Assembly (NCBI GenBank): GCA_036785705.1
Contig: JAWUZG010000032.1
Location: 10,372,001 to 10,436,000, forward strand
DNA: 64,000 bases
Reading direction: 5' to 3'
Origin: Acanthornis magna
Lineage: Eukaryota > Chordata > Aves > Passeriformes > Acanthizidae
Shown here: positions 37,139-51,400 of the stretch, piece by piece
Numbering within the stretch: the stretch's first letter is position 1
How the letters are laid out: each line of letters starts with the position of its first letter
Program-made: the position numbers and the translations under genes
The notes under the pieces: model-generated
Told to the model about the DNA's origin: nothing
What the model saw: only the letters and a program-made list of their open reading frames with translations
Databases searched by the model: none

Positions 37139-37253
37139 CCAGGTAGTACAGGGGAAGGACTCTTGGGGAGAGTCCTCTGCAGGGACATGAGTTAGATGCA
37201 ATAATCCTTGTGGGTCTCTTTCGACTCGGCTTATTCTGTGATTCTGTGACTGA
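37139..37253 (+). mobile_element. CR1 LINE 3' end, very short
   Basis: Only the last hundred or so bases of a CR1 remain: gttagatgcaataatccttg, a tgggtctctttcgactcg block and the tail attctgtgattctgtga, two copies of the CR1 3' octamer. It is sense to RIMS1. The left border is uncertain. Confidence 0.85.
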
Positions 37254-38365
37254 TGAACTTGAGGATAAAACAGTAGAACTGAGAAAAACTGTCACAATGC
37301 AGATTGCAAGTTCATTCCTTCCAGAATGAGTGATGAAAATTTCTGGATGAAAAAAGGCAGAAGAGTTTTTGAATCTAAAGGACATCACCATCAGAACCTC
37401 TTCTATAATAACAAAGCAGTATAAATTAGTTACAAGTAATTTTTATATTTGTTTCAAAATTACAATAACATTTCTAACAGTCAGAACAGAGAGAGAATTA
37501 TCTTAAACTTCTCAAAGCATTTAGCACAATTGGCAAATAGACATCTTTTCTTGTTCTTTTCTTATCTAGCATAATATCCTTTTGCTGTTTTCATAGGATT
37601 TCTTTTCTGATACTACTTTTTTGTATTGCCATCTCTTGTTCATCCTAGTGGAATGCTACAAGATATCAGATTTTCTAATGGCTGATTCCAAAAATTATTT
37701 TGGAATTCAGAATTACCAGGAGTCTTACAGCTATAGAGTTATCTCACAGGTTTAACCTGGTCTTCTATAATTCACTTGTTGTTCTGCTTTTCAGAGGAGC
37801 ATTTCCAAGTATTTGCTTCTGCTGGGCATTTATCTCTGCAAGAATGCTTAACATTTACACATGAGCTTCCTTACCTACAGAAATCTCTGTTTTGTTATCT
37901 TAAATCTGTATGGTTTGAAAATCTTTTCTTTAACTTTAGACTGTGTGTACTTGAAAAGTGACTTTCAGCAGCCTAGCAGAAGTGTGGTGGTCTGTCCTGC
38001 AGCTCCCTCATTAGCCTTGTTTGGCTGTTCAGTATTATCTCTGTGAGAGTCTTCTCTATCTGGGTTGTTATTCTTCCCAGAGCAGGCCCTTAGAGCTTGC
38101 TCTGCATACTTGTGATGATCTATGAGGACAAAGGCTCTGTTGCACAAAAAGAACAATGGACAGAGATTGACATTTAGAGGGATCTCTCTTTCCTTCCAAT
38201 CTAAATATAGTCTGTAGGGAGGCAGCAGGGATGGTCATGGTGCTTTATGGATGGTGACAGGATCTGGGGTCCGCACCTGACACCCAACAGCAAAGGGCAA
38301 CCCTGGACCCATAAAAATATTTGAGCTGCTCCTGCACTCAAATTCTTCTGCAGAAAGGGGTGTTT

Positions 38366-38382
38366 GGGGGGGGGGGGGGGGG
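38366..38382. repeat. G17 homopolymer
   Basis: Seventeen consecutive G on the RIMS1 sense strand, preceded by aaaggggtgttt and followed by tgtgatga. The intron RNA would carry G17, long enough to fold into a G-quadruplex. Confidence 0.95.
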
Positions 38383-39942
38383 TGTGATGAGCAAGTGGAT
38401 GAAGAAGAATATTGAAAACAAAGAACAAGAGCTAATTATTTTTGTAAGATGAACTCTTTGTTCTAGTAATGATACTCAATTCTTTGAAACTGTTGAGTGA
38501 ATGTAAGCATGTTCTCTTTTATTTACTGTTGCCGTCTTGCTGAGGAATTCACTGCCCTTAATAGAAACATAGCACAGTTCCAGTTACTCATCTTCCAAAA
38601 GATTTCCTAATAAGGGCTGGTACTTTCAAACAAAGACCCACTGCTCTCTTGAGTTACTATTACATGTGGTTCTTTTCTTTTTTCCTGAAATGCAAATTGT
38701 GACTTTTTCTCCTGTTACGTAGTTGACTTTTACTCAAAAGTATTGCTGTGCTTTTGTATTTGCAAATTCTCCCTAGATTTTTAAATAGAGCTATTACTGC
38801 AGCAATAACTGTACTTAGGGCTATTTCCAATATGTAAATAGCATGGGGTTTAGGAAAATTTTTAGCTTTCTGAAAGTATCATCTTGATTCTGCCAAAACT
38901 ATGACATGCATGTCTTGTATAATTTCAAAATATGTCAAATGTATTTAATAAGTGTAGCTTCACTGTTATGTTTATAATGTATTTTATTATGAAATGTTTT
39001 ATAAAAAGGCCTTCTTATAGTTCTGACTATATTTAACTGAGCTCTGTTTAAAGAGGATTTTTGTTTGCTTTCTTATCTGATTGACGCTGTGTTCACAAGC
39101 TCTACTTTGTGCAAGTATAAACACAGAGTTGAAATAATACCAAAATTATGACAGAAAAAGGAAATAGAGTGGTGCCAAAGGACTACTAAGAGGAAAAAAA
39201 TTGTACCATCATCACATTAAAAATTTCTATGTAAATGCCTCTCTTTAAGAGAATGTCAATCCAAAACTTGTATTTTATTACTCTTCATATGCTTCTTACC
39301 TGATTAGATCCACAGATTGTATTCTGGAACTTGTAGAAAGTTTTAGAGTACCTGCAGTAATTCAGAGGAAAAATGCTCTTCCTCTGTGACACAGGAATTC
39401 ATTCCTTTCTCACAGAAGAATAAAGCTGTCTTTGTTTAGATTCAGATGATTGAGATTAATTTTGATAGACCTGATTTTTTTTCCTTTCAAAAGCAGTCCT
39501 TTTCTTATCTAACATAAATCTTGTTTGTTTGTTTTTGGATGAGATAGTCTGTTCAACACAGTATTTCAGATAAAAGTATCATATCTCTAAATCCTTCAGG
39601 GCCATGAAATTATTTGATTCAGTAACATTTTGTAAAATCTTGACAGGTTGTTGTTTTTTGTTTCTAGAACATTTCTAAAAATCATGCATTTGATGATAAG
39701 GTATTGGTGGGATGAGTTTAAAAAAAGGTGCATTTAACTCAATCCAAAGAAATATTAGAGTCAAAGGCATTATTTTAATCTTATTTAGCACTTTTACATG
39801 TGAATGTGAAGATGAGCTTTGAGGGTTTTTACAGTAATTTTTTTTTCTAGGATTAGACCTATTAGCGACAGATTCCAAATGAAAAGCAGTAAACCTCTCC
39901 TAAGACAAAAAGCCGTTGTTTTTAAGAGATTTTCAAGGAAAA

Positions 39943-39977
39943 TAATGATGATGATGATGATAATGATAATAATATAA
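39943..39977. repeat. (GAT)n trinucleotide repeat
   Basis: About five gat units (aatgatgatgatgatgataa), then interrupted gataat/aat units. Confidence 0.92.
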
Positions 39978-42900
39978 TTATAAAGCTTACTGCTTTTACT
40001 GCAGCTGATTATGTTACTGTATTTATAAGAAAATCTGTATATATATCTATAATGTAACTAGTAGTCTGCAATAGAGATAGCAGCCCTTTGATACTCCAAA
40101 TTCTGTATCATAAATAATGAAATATGCAGGACTCAGTAAAGTTATTGAAAAATATTAATTTTTTTAAAATAAGTTATAATTTTTGGAAATTATTAAGATG
40201 GATGAAAAATTATTTCCAATCTAAAAGTTTATGATTCCATATTGAAAGGACAAAATTTAGCTTGAATATTTCCTAAAATATTAATGAATGAGAATGATAT
40301 TTTAAAATAAAATGCTAACAGTGTCAGGGCAGATATCAGTTCACAAAACATTTCACTGTTGCTGAATCCTTTTTCTCTTTTTTCAAAAAATTTCAACTGA
40401 AACCTTTCACCCAGCTTTGCAGAACCCTCTTGGTACATAGTCTCTCCATGTAGGACCTCTGCATATGAATAAGAAAAAGTCTAAGCACACCTGAGGTAGT
40501 CTTAAAAGCAATTCCCTTCTCCAGTACTTTTTAGATACGGAGAAGGGAGGTTGGGTTCAGCTGGCTGAGAGCCTTACAACAGCAGCAGTGCAGGACACAA
40601 GTACACAGATGAGAAACAAGGACAGTCGTTGGCCTTGCTCCCACCTGCATCAGTCAGGCAGTGCTTCTGCTCCCCAGGGCTGTTGGCCAGTCCAATGTTG
40701 ACTTTGTTTCCAAGAAGAGAAAGAGCAGCAGTTTAAACTGTGTGACAAAGGAATTAGATCTCTGATTGTATAAATTTTATTGCTCAGAGTACTCTTCATA
40801 CTTTAGATGGCATATAAATTAAATTAACATAAGTAATAACCACTTTGGCAAATCTTAAAATAGAACAAAGATAGAAGAGATGAAAACAAGCACCTCATAT
40901 TACTTGCTAGTCCAAACTTGCTTCCTAACAACCAGTCTGACACACAAGGAGAAGGGAAAAAGGGGATTGAGGCACCCAATTAATTTCTTCTTCTTCATTA
41001 CAAAGCTTGGCTCCTCTGTGGCATCTGCTTGCACTTCATGCATAAACACAGCTGATGAGCTGTGGCTTTTATCCCCTGGAAATGTCTGCTCCCTATACTT
41101 GTGAATGGCTTTCATCAAAACATACCAGATGTGATTGTTTTCTCAGCAAATCAATCAGACACTACTGAGAATTTAACAGGTTCATATTTGAATATATCCT
41201 TTTATTTTTACTCTACCTTTTCCTTTGTACATCTACTGGTATTTAAAGTATTTAAATTAAATTTTGAGTGATTTTCTGACCACTCCATTTGACTAGCCAG
41301 TCTATTGCATCTGTTAAATTTTCTTCAGATTGCCAAGAAAAGACAAAAAACCATCCCAGGAAATTAGAGATGATGGGATCTCTAAGTCACTGGCACATTG
41401 TCAAAGCACAAATATTTTTTATCAACTGTGGCATATTTTTACCATTTTCCTTAGGCTTTTGAATGTTCTGCCAGCTTTTCTTTATTTTGATAAACAATTT
41501 TTAGAAGTGATTTCCATATAACTTCCAAAAGGGGACCAGTAGTGAAAAGTGATGTTTGTTTACATCTTTATTGATTTTTATCATGTTGTTAGGTGCTAAG
41601 TATGTCAGTTATTTGGTATAGCTTACTCTGAGTACAGCATAAAAATGCTGTGCAATGTTGAATTGCTGCTTCCTTTTGCACAAACCTCAATACAGTTATT
41701 TAGACCTCAGTAACAGCGCATGTGGTCTCTGTGTATCCTCAGGTCTGTCGTAGAAGGTTCATCCCTGAGCTTGCTTGAATTTACTGAAATTGGACAATTT
41801 GTTTAGATTTTCAGACTTAAGTCTACAAATATTTAACTGCAGTGTCATAGAATTAAGACATTCAAAAGGTTGAAAGATTAAACGATGGTATTTGTTCAAG
41901 GAACTGTTGGGGTTTTATCCTCAAAGTTACCCTGAGAATTGCTTTTAAATTACTTAGTATTTATAGACATCCTTGATGCTCACAGACAGACACTCATATA
42001 GTTTACTTCATTTACCCATACAACCATTTTTCATATTGCAAAATTTCAGTTTCTGGAATCTAATCACTTCAAAAGGATTGCTTTACCAGGAATCTTAGAA
42101 ACGAGATGTTTTTTTTCTGGGAAGCTCTAGATGTCTGACAGTCCCCACGGAATTTCTCTGTGTGATGGAAGCTTGACTCTGCTTCAGGTCAAGCCAGGTC
42201 AGTGCTAAGCCCAGAGGAGGCAGTTGTCTTTCTGCTTTAATTCTGTGATCTGTGAAGCACAGAAGTTTCATGGTTAGATAAAATAGAGCGGCTGCCCAAA
42301 ACAGTTCCTGTCTTTGAAGCCTGTGTTAACTGGGTAACTTTGATTTCATGTGCTGCTTGGAAAATATCAGTGTGAAACACTACTGAAAGCCTGGGGGGTG
42401 GGTGGTGTGTTAAAGGCGGATTTTGTATCTTTGGGAGAAAAATCAGTGTCTTGTGTACCCATTTATTTATGATGATTTCTCTGGTTTCAGAACAGTACTT
42501 GTCAGATTGACAAGTTATCTTAGCGCAGGTGCGTGCAAATGGATTTCCTGTTTACAAAGCAGGTTAAAATGTCCAAAAGCTCTTCCAGGCAGGAATCTCA
42601 GGGTTACTGTTTTGATTACTTTTGCTTTCACATGGCTCTTGGTGGTTTTATTTGTAGCTCTACCATTTGATTCGATTTGATGGTGTGAAGTGTTCTGTCT
42701 CAGAGTAGGGCCAGACTTAAACACTGAATTAATTAGGGATAGATGTGACCTAGGATTTATGTATAAAAGTAGATAAGTTTGACCCATTACTCTGTCTTTA
42801 AAAATTATTCTACTAATGATCTTCTGCCTGAACAGCGCATTTTTTGAGTTCATGGTCAGGGCAGGGTGAGGGGATTTCTTTGACAAGGTTCATCTGCCTT

Positions 42901-45048
42901 CTTCAGACTGGATTCCAAGTTTTAACTGGGAAAGATGTTCAAGGGGCATAGAAAACAAACTCCGGGTTTTATACACAGTAGGGTTGGTTTGCTTTTGCAT
43001 AATGAAAATACTACATTGAAGTAGTATTTATTGCTAGGAAAGGAATAATTTATCAGGAAAACATTTTGAGGGAATCAGTTGTCTTTAACTTAGAGGCATA
43101 CCGTGTTAAGAACCAGGTTCTTCTGCCTAGGTAGAGATACTCCACTGCACTGTGAAGGGGTCACTTCAGAAAGGTCACACACAAGATCCAATCTAGTAAC
43201 CAGACCTTTTCTCTGGAGTCTCAGTAATGGTCTTTGTGAGGCACAACCACCCCAAGAGCAGGGTTTGAAAGAACTGAGTTGCATTTATATTGTGCTTACT
43301 TTTCCTAGGATGTTGAAAAATTCACAGCTCTGGCTACATATCACAGCAAGAAGTGAGCTATCATCTCAAGCATGTGTTGGAACACGCAACTTTAATATAT
43401 TTATGCAGGGATTATAGTCACAGGCCAAGAGTTAGCTCTTAGGAGTTGAACCTTTGTCATTGACTGGGAAATCCTGGAGAAAAAGGGACTGGTATAGAAA
43501 CTGATGAGTATGAGTAGCAGGTTACAATTTTCTTTAACAGCATGTACGTAGTTGCGAATACAGCTTTATTTATTCTTGCTCAAGAAGTATTTTTATGCTC
43601 CATGCCTGTATATGGGCCTTTACCCTATGCTCTGCTTCAGTGGGATAGCTGTCTTTATAGCCAACTTGGGAACAACGTCAAGAAATTTTATGGGGTCCCC
43701 TCTTAGCCAAGGTTCACACTCTCCCAGTCTGCCTCACAGTAGTTTCTGGTCCGAAGTTTGCCCACGGCCAAAATCCCAGGAGAGTGACTTTTTCCAGTAA
43801 TCACCTTCAGATTGTAGCAGGCTACCGCAATATCGTTTAAAGTTTACTGATTTAGGCACTCTGTAACACTGACACTCTGTAAAGGGCAAAATGTCCCTCT
43901 CCAGTCCTAGTCTTTGTGGTCCAGAGACCATTCTTTCTGTGCAAATGCTGGTGACTGAATATTTGACATCATGGATTGTTTCAATTTTAATTTAAAAAAG
44001 AAAAACACAAGGTTGCATCTAGAAAGACTCGAGCACAAATCTTCCAGCCAGTAATTCCCACTGCTTAGCTCTTCAAGGAATCCCATGAATCCATGTCTCT
44101 CACATTGTGTTTTTCTCTATAGACCTACATGGTACAGCTGTACTTCAGGAGCTGGAGGGATTATGTGATATAGAACATGAACACTGTCCTTGACAACTAG
44201 AAAGGCACCATTTTTCAAAGAAGTGGACCAGGAGCTGTAATCACAAAGGGTGGGATTAGCCCAAGCAAGTATAGGTGTCCATAATGTATCGTGTCAGTTC
44301 ATCACTTCAGGCTTTCTTTCTAGCCAGCAGAGAGAAATGTTCACCTCTACCTGTGGCTTATCCAGCCTCAAGTAAATGTCTGAAATAGTGAAAACTAACT
44401 GCCCCCTAAAATGCCTGTTTTTTTGTATGTGTTCTACAAGGAGCCTGGTATGACTAGCTCCAGTTCAGCATCTATAAAAACTTGAAATTCAGTGAGCTGA
44501 GTCCTACTTAGCCTATGCCCAGCCCCCTTTATTTCTGCTCCCAGCCCTTTCCTTGGTCCCCCTCAAAAACTTCTTTCAGGGCATTCAGCTGCCCCAGTCC
44601 TTCATATCCTGTAGGAGAATCCTGCAAGATTTTCTGTTGCCTGTCTTGCATGGAAGACAGGCACAGGCAGGGTTGCCTGGATAGAGGAGGTCTTACTTAA
44701 GAAATAACCATCTCTGGGCTGCACAAAGTAGCCACTTTCTTGTTCTTGCAGGTCTACTTGCAATAAGCAAACTGTGTTACAGCACCAGGCTTGAGCCTGA
44801 TATTGTTGGGTGATAGCAAAGTTCAAAGTGGAAATGCAAGAGTGCCTATGGCACAATTATTTTCTATAGGTGCAACTGTCTTAAGTTTTCTGATTCCATT
44901 TTTGTAAGTCAGGTAATGATCTTGCTGAGATACAGTAATTCACTACCTCATAAGTGGTTTCTCTCAATTGCTCTGCTGATTGCTCGGCATCCATAAGATG
45001 TCAGTTTTCTAGGACTCTGTGTGAATGCTAATCAAGAGGCACAGTTAT

Positions 45049-45061
45049 GTGTGTGTGTGTT
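45049..45061. repeat. (TG)6 microsatellite
   Basis: A short pure TG run (tgtgtgtgtgtgt). Confidence 0.9.
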
Positions 45062-45764
45062 TAATATTTTTGTATCAATTGTTTACATGAAGGGGACCAT
45101 TACTATGTTTATGTTAAGGAAAGTGAGGTTGTCAGCCTCAGAAATACTGCCATGAAAAATCTTCAAGTCTGTTGGTTAATTGTTTTAAGTGTGATCAAAT
45201 GTCTGGTGATCTCCTTAAATATCCTGCTTTTTCTGATAAGCAAATGCCATCATCAAAATTAATACTATGTAATTGCTATGAATCTTTCCAGTCAAAACAA
45301 AAACTGAATAACTGTGTAGATGGAAATGACACAGTGAATTGTAATTTTATTGTAACTTGAATTAGTTGTGCTCTCAGCAGCAGACCTTTTATACATCATC
45401 ATCAGTCAAACAGAATATGAAATAACAGCAGTGTCCTGTGATACGTTTATGATGAAAATGTAAGTACTTTAATAATACTCTTTTTTTTGTGTACCTTTAA
45501 TAAAAATATTGCTTCCAGAGCTGCCATGTGTCTGGTACTGGTACACTGAGCAGTAAATATGTTATCTAAGTCTTACTTGGGGGTTTTGTGCCAATACTTT
45601 TGTCGATACTATGCTCTTAGTACTGTTTAAATATTACTTTTTGCTGATAGTTGCAAATAGTCTGTTGCTAGAAGAGAAAAAAATATTTGGACAGCATGAA
45701 CTTTAATAAAGTTAATAGTGAGGAAGAGAAACAGTGAGGCAAATCAAATGTCCAGCTGGATCAC

Positions 45765-46097
45765 TGGCTGATCCCATAAGAAGAGAGGCTGAATGATGAC
45801 AGCAAAGAGGAGACTGAGGCAGGATCTCATACGAATATCTCAAAGATGGGTGTCAAGCAAGGAGTAATGGCCATAAACCAAAAAATAAGGAGTTCCACCT
45901 CAACAGGAGGAAGAATTTCTTTACATTGAGGGTGGCAGAGCACTGGAACAGGCTGCTCAGGGAGGTTGTGGATTCTCCCTCTCCAAAACCCATCTGGATG
46001 TGTTCCTGTGTAACCTGCTCTAAGTCACCCTGCCTTAGCAGGGGGGTTGGACTGGATCATCTCCAGAGGTACCTTCCAACCCCAACTATTCTGTGAT
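45765..46097 (+). mobile_element. CR1 LINE 3' fragment
   Basis: This is a truncated CR1 copy of about 330 bp. The landmarks are aagagaggctgaatgatgac, the block gcactggaacaggctgctca near 45940, ggggggttggactggatcat near 46042 and the 3' end ccttccaaccccaactattc with one tail octamer. It is oriented with the host gene. The sequence is clearly closer to typical avian CR1 than the copy at 16590, so it is probably younger. Confidence 0.93.
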
Positions 46098-46814
46098 GTC
46101 AATTTAGGGTGACAGATATGACTCTCCTGACTTTCTTCTCATGTTTTACTCGTTATCTGTGTTCATGTGGTGCCCATGGCTACAATATTGACAGTGCTTA
46201 TGACAGAAGCCATGTGCCACAGAGAAGTAGGATCATCAGTATTTGTAAAAGAACTGTGAATGAAATGAAGTTGCAAAACTGAGAAGTGAACATTGACGCT
46301 TTGCATTGCAATGTTCTTTTTTCATTTAAAGAGCCTCCCACAGACATGCCAGTCAACATGTTACATGCATAGGTAGTTTCTCTTAATGCATAAAAATGGT
46401 CTCTCTTGGTGGGATATGCTTATTTTTAAGAAATCAACTACTCTTGAGATCTTGATGCTTAAAAATCCCATTTTTTCAAGGCTTAAGAATTTGGTAACCC
46501 TGTAAGACTGTTCTGTAGAATTAATGGATGGTCTTTTGCAGATTTCTTTTTTCTGTTTTTTGTCCAAAGTTTTCTATTCTCTTAGAGTTGTAGTAGCAGT
46601 ATAGCAGATGTTTTGCAATCCCAACTGGAGCAAGAACTGCTATGGCTACTATGTAAATATGCACTGTTGAACTTTCTGTGTAATTTATTTTATGTGCTCT
46701 TAACTTATGTTCTGACTTTTACAGTTCATGTCAGACCTGTTTAATAGTAGCAATGGTTCTTTGTTTTTTGCATTGTTGGCAGCCATAGACATTAAAGCAT
46801 TTTATAAAGGAATG

Positions 46815-46912
46815 GTAAGTGCCATTGTCCCATTTTATTGAGGAGGAAACTCCAGACTGCAAGTGACCCACTGAAAATCTCACAGTCTGCAGAAGAGCCA
46901 AGACTTCCTAAA
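46815..46912 (-). mobile_element. MIR-like ancient SINE fragment
   Basis: On the + strand the order is cattttattgaggaggaaac, then gcaagtgacccactg, then a tctcacagtctgcagaag block and agccaagacttcc. This follows, with substitutions, the well-known complement of the MIR core (cattttacagatgaggaaac ... aagtgacttgcccaaggtca ... cagagccagg). MIR copies predate the bird-mammal split and are rare and decayed in birds. The identification is by eye and the borders are approximate. Confidence 0.6.
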
Positions 46913-48388
46913 AAGCTTACAACTGTATTTGCGAGATTAAAAAATATTTGTAACTGTGCACCTAGGAGCATGTGATAAGAGAAACATTAATCTCAGTAAT
47001 TTAGTGTGCATGTATGTGTGTAAGCACTTGTGTGTAAGCTTCAAACAAGGGTATTGTTTTAAGGAAAGAGTCTGTGGGACCTTAAATTTCTGTACTTTAA
47101 AGCACATCTATATATATCACTTACATATTAAACATGTTCAATAATCTTTGGAATATAAACCAGGACAGTGTTAGCTTTCTTGAAATGGGAATCTATGGCT
47201 GAAAGCAATGTAATGTTTGATGACTACATGTTAAAGGAGGACTCACCTCTGTGCTATTGGGGTGTAATGTGGGTTGTGCATACATTTATTCTTGGCTTAA
47301 TTTAGCGTCTTCATTTCTTGTGTCTTCCCAGTAAGAGTGTTTTATTTGGGGGATTTTAATTAATTGCTCTTTAAAGGTTACTTGCTTTAAGGGTAAATAC
47401 AACAGATCATTCTCTGCAGTGCAAAATTAGCTAAATGAGGAAGTAGTGGTACCTGATTAGTTGACGTATTTTAGTGATATTTTAAAAGATATATTGACCA
47501 CAAGCTGAGTCAGGACTTGATTGTAAGAAGATCCCTAAAAAGTCTTTTAAGCTGGAAACTTGGTTGAACTGTGAAGAAATGCATAAGATATGCGAACAGC
47601 TCATTAACTGAATTAAAACAGATTCATCCATCACAGGGTTGCCTTGCAAATGTGTGTGTTTATACTCTCATCCCTTTGACTGTTCTTTTAGCTCATGATT
47701 TGTACTTCAGAACATAGCGTGGTGGCATTTGTTATCCTACTTGATGGCACAGTGCTGAACTCTCTGTAACAAGATGTTTTTATTCTGATTGCTATTTTTT
47801 TTACCAAAATAATAGGTTATCACTGTCAAATTTATCTTTAAAAAATACCTGAAAATACTGTGGTTACCTGCCTTGCTGAATAGGAAGATGGTATGATAAG
47901 AGATCACTTAAGTGTATACAAGAAGAACATCTTCTTTCCCTTTGTAATTCTGAAGAAAAGCAGACCAGAATTTCACCATGATTCTGGGTTGGTGCTTTAT
48001 TTATCATTGTCTTGTTGGGATGAATAGAACAGAACATAATATAAACTCACAGATAGAGAGTTATATTAAAAGCATAAAACTTTTCTATAAATCATATCCT
48101 AGTAGCAATTGTAATAATTTCAGATTTTCAGGCACCATTGTACCGGAACAGGAGTTTATAGGCAAGTTAACTTCAGTTTCTAAAGTGTATTATTTTCCTC
48201 ACTGTTGAAACAAATAATGTCACATTACATACATATTGGAATTTTATTTAAATATGATGCTTTAAGTATCCTCATGATGGTAAAGTCCAGCCTTATGTAT
48301 GCTTCACGGGGAATAGTCCCATGAAGATCTACACATGATTAACTTGGACTTGGTGAAAATTCTGCATGTTTTTCTGAATATGTAAGAC

Positions 48389-48403
48389 AAAAAAAAAAAA
48401 AAA
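48389..48403. repeat. A15 homopolymer
   Basis: Fifteen A in the C-D intron. No LINE or retrogene sequence is recognisable just upstream, so it is treated as a simple repeat. Confidence 0.92.
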
Positions 48404-51400
48404 CCACTTCCTCTGGATATAGAGGAAAATATTCAACAACACCATCCACTTCATATTTGTTTTAAATTACCCATGTTTTTATATTTAGTTTGATATAGTC
48501 AATGACCCTGTGTAGCCTGAAGTACCTTTGAGGATGAGAGAAAAATATATAGAGAAGTTAAGGCCTTTGAAAAAGTTTTGGTCTTTATTGGGCATCTTCC
48601 TCTTTCCCAATGTGGCATTACACATAATGCAGTCTTCAGAGAAAGACCACCACTGGACAAGGGTTAGAAAGATTGGTTTTACTTAAACATCTTAATGGAA
48701 AAAAACATAAATTATTCTAAGATTTTTTTCTGACTTTATGTTGGAAGCTCTTGACTTGAGAGAAATGCTTTCAATTTTCCTCTAGAATATGTTCTTGTTA
48801 AAAATTAAATACCTATATTCGAAGCTGAGGAAAATAGGAGATATCATGAATAAAAATACTCTTTTGAAAACAGTATGCAATCAGGCACATTGTATGAAAG
48901 AATTATTAAGTAAAATAATTTTTAGATTTGAGTAATTTTTCAGTGACATTGGCTCCTGTTACCACTGAAATGCACATTAAAACTCACTTGAAAACCAAAT
49001 GGAGATTATCTTCAATACCTATCTTCAGTGTCACTAATAGATAGGGTAAATCTTGTGATTGCAGACTGCTTTTCAAAAATATTCTCCTTCTAATAGCCGG
49101 CATACTAGTTTTGATATTTTTTGTAACCTCAAGATGCTGTATTTAATAACATATAATCATTGTGATTTGAAGGCTGTGAAATAATTATTATAATATCTAT
49201 GTATGATACTTAAGTTTATTCAAAGTCACTTCTATATTGTTCCTATACTGGCAGCAGCTATATTTTTAATTTATGAAGAAGCTTCACAAACATCCTCTTT
49301 TGTGATATTTGCATGCTCTTGATGTCATCTTTCATCATGGTTTTATTAGAATTTGCCTGCCAATTAACTGGTTGTACTATGTCCATCCAGGCCTTACTTA
49401 GTCAGGAGGGTAGTAATAGCAGCTTTGTATAAATAAGCCAGGGTTTATGCACATTTTATTATTTGTTGTTTTATGTCAAATCTTCTGTTGTATTAGATTC
49501 TGTTGTACTCACGAAGTTTTAAAACCTGATCTAGTGTAGAGGATATAATAACAAAACTGCATGTTTCCTTAAACAGTATTTCCTAGTAATAAAACAAGAC
49601 TGTGTTTTGATTTTAAATTTTACCTTATGTGACTATTATTTCTTGTGTACATAGGAATCTTTTTTTCTCATTCATATATTGTTTTTAATCCTTATTTTGA
49701 CAACATTTTACCTGGGTGGAATTTACATGTCTTACTTTTCCCTGCTATTTAATGACCATTGCTATTTTTATACTAACCCGTACTCAATTGCATCTATCCT
49801 CTCACACTTTGAACACACCCAAAAAAGAACCACTCTCATTAATGATCACAATAATCCTAAGCAGCAAATAGAGCTTTATCTCTCAGTTCCAAGAAAAAAC
49901 ACTATCTGAAATAATTTGTGTAATATAGAGATAATAAGAGATTAGTGCATCTGTTCCAAAGAGCCTGACCTTCAAACCATTAGCTCTGCAAGATTCAAGC
50001 ACCATGGTGTAATCCTGCTATGAAAGGCAAGTTTGTTTTACTTTTGTATTTTATGATCTTCATCCATGAGCTAATATATATTGAAATCCCTGGAAAGACG
50101 TAGTCCTGCTTGGCTTGAGTTGTAGAGTCTAAAATTACTGTAAAAGGCATGTTTCTGTTTAACCAATAGCAAGCCTAGGACCATGAAAATAAGGTTTGTT
50201 TATTATATTTTAATTTTGTGCCATGTACTCTGGGGAGCCGTCTTTTTATATGCTATCCACAAGTAAATTCAGAATTTGAAATGTGTGTTTCAGACTGGCT
50301 GATTGATTATTGCAGATTTTCATGCTTGTTATTATGATGCGTATTTGAAAATTTCTCTTTGTACAGAGCTGTGCAATTTTCTGCTGCCCTTTCTCATTTT
50401 CTTTGGTGCCAATGCTGACATGCAGTTTTTGTTTTCCAGTTTATTATTAAGTGGTTGTCATTTCTTCATCTATGACAGGTTTTTCAGTACCAACTATATC
50501 AATACAGCAGGAAAATTTAATGTATCTGCTTTTGAATGATACATAGAGAGAAAAATGTCCTGTTAAATAGTTAGGAAGTAGTGAAATTAGCTTTGTATTG
50601 TATTTTTTGTTACTAATATACATGGAACAACATTTCTGGATATTGTATTAGTTCAAGACAAGTGCTTTTGATCCTTAAACTTACTAGTATTCAAGCACAG
50701 TTGCATTAAAAACTGTATTTCACATAATCTTCTGTTTTAGTTGGCACAGTAGTTTGGAAATGTTTTCACTTCAGAAATAACTAGAAGTTTGGGAGGGAGT
50801 CTGGTTTTTTCCTCTAGAGATAGGCTGTACTAGCACCACTTCTTTTTTTTCCCATCTCATTCTGCCTCGTGTTTGAAAGGGCTTTAAAATTTTGTAAACT
50901 CTGCTGTCTGCTTATATTTATTGGCTGTGATTCAGATGCTCTCAAATATTAATTCGTTATATATGGCTAATTCTCCCTTGTGCTTATATTTCTCTTAGCT
51001 TTTTATCATGTTTGTAAGAGATTAATTATATGATAAATCTACTATAAAACAAGCTAACAGTCACAATAAAAAGATCTTGCTTTGTAATAAAAATTTAGCG
51101 TCATTTACCAGGGACAACACAGAACTCTTCCTGTATTGGTGCACTTTTTGCCTCTTGTCTGTTGACTGTTGTCTAATCTGCTTCACCTTTGAGAAAGGCA
51201 AGTTACAAGCAAGGCTTGTAACCAAGAGAGGAGAGCTGGGCAGAATGAGAACTGAGCAGCCATAGGGACCTGCAAAAATAGCCTGTAATTGTTTTTGATG
51301 GCAAAAGGCAAGGCGTTACAGAAAATCCTGCTGTCTCACGTTGCTCCCTGCCTTGCCCAGATATCAAAGCAATAGTGATGCTATGTCAGGTTTTTTGTGC

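Noticed and set aside
42515..42886. 123-codon minus-strand ORF
   Set aside because: No domain, odd composition and no supporting signals. Treated as chance.
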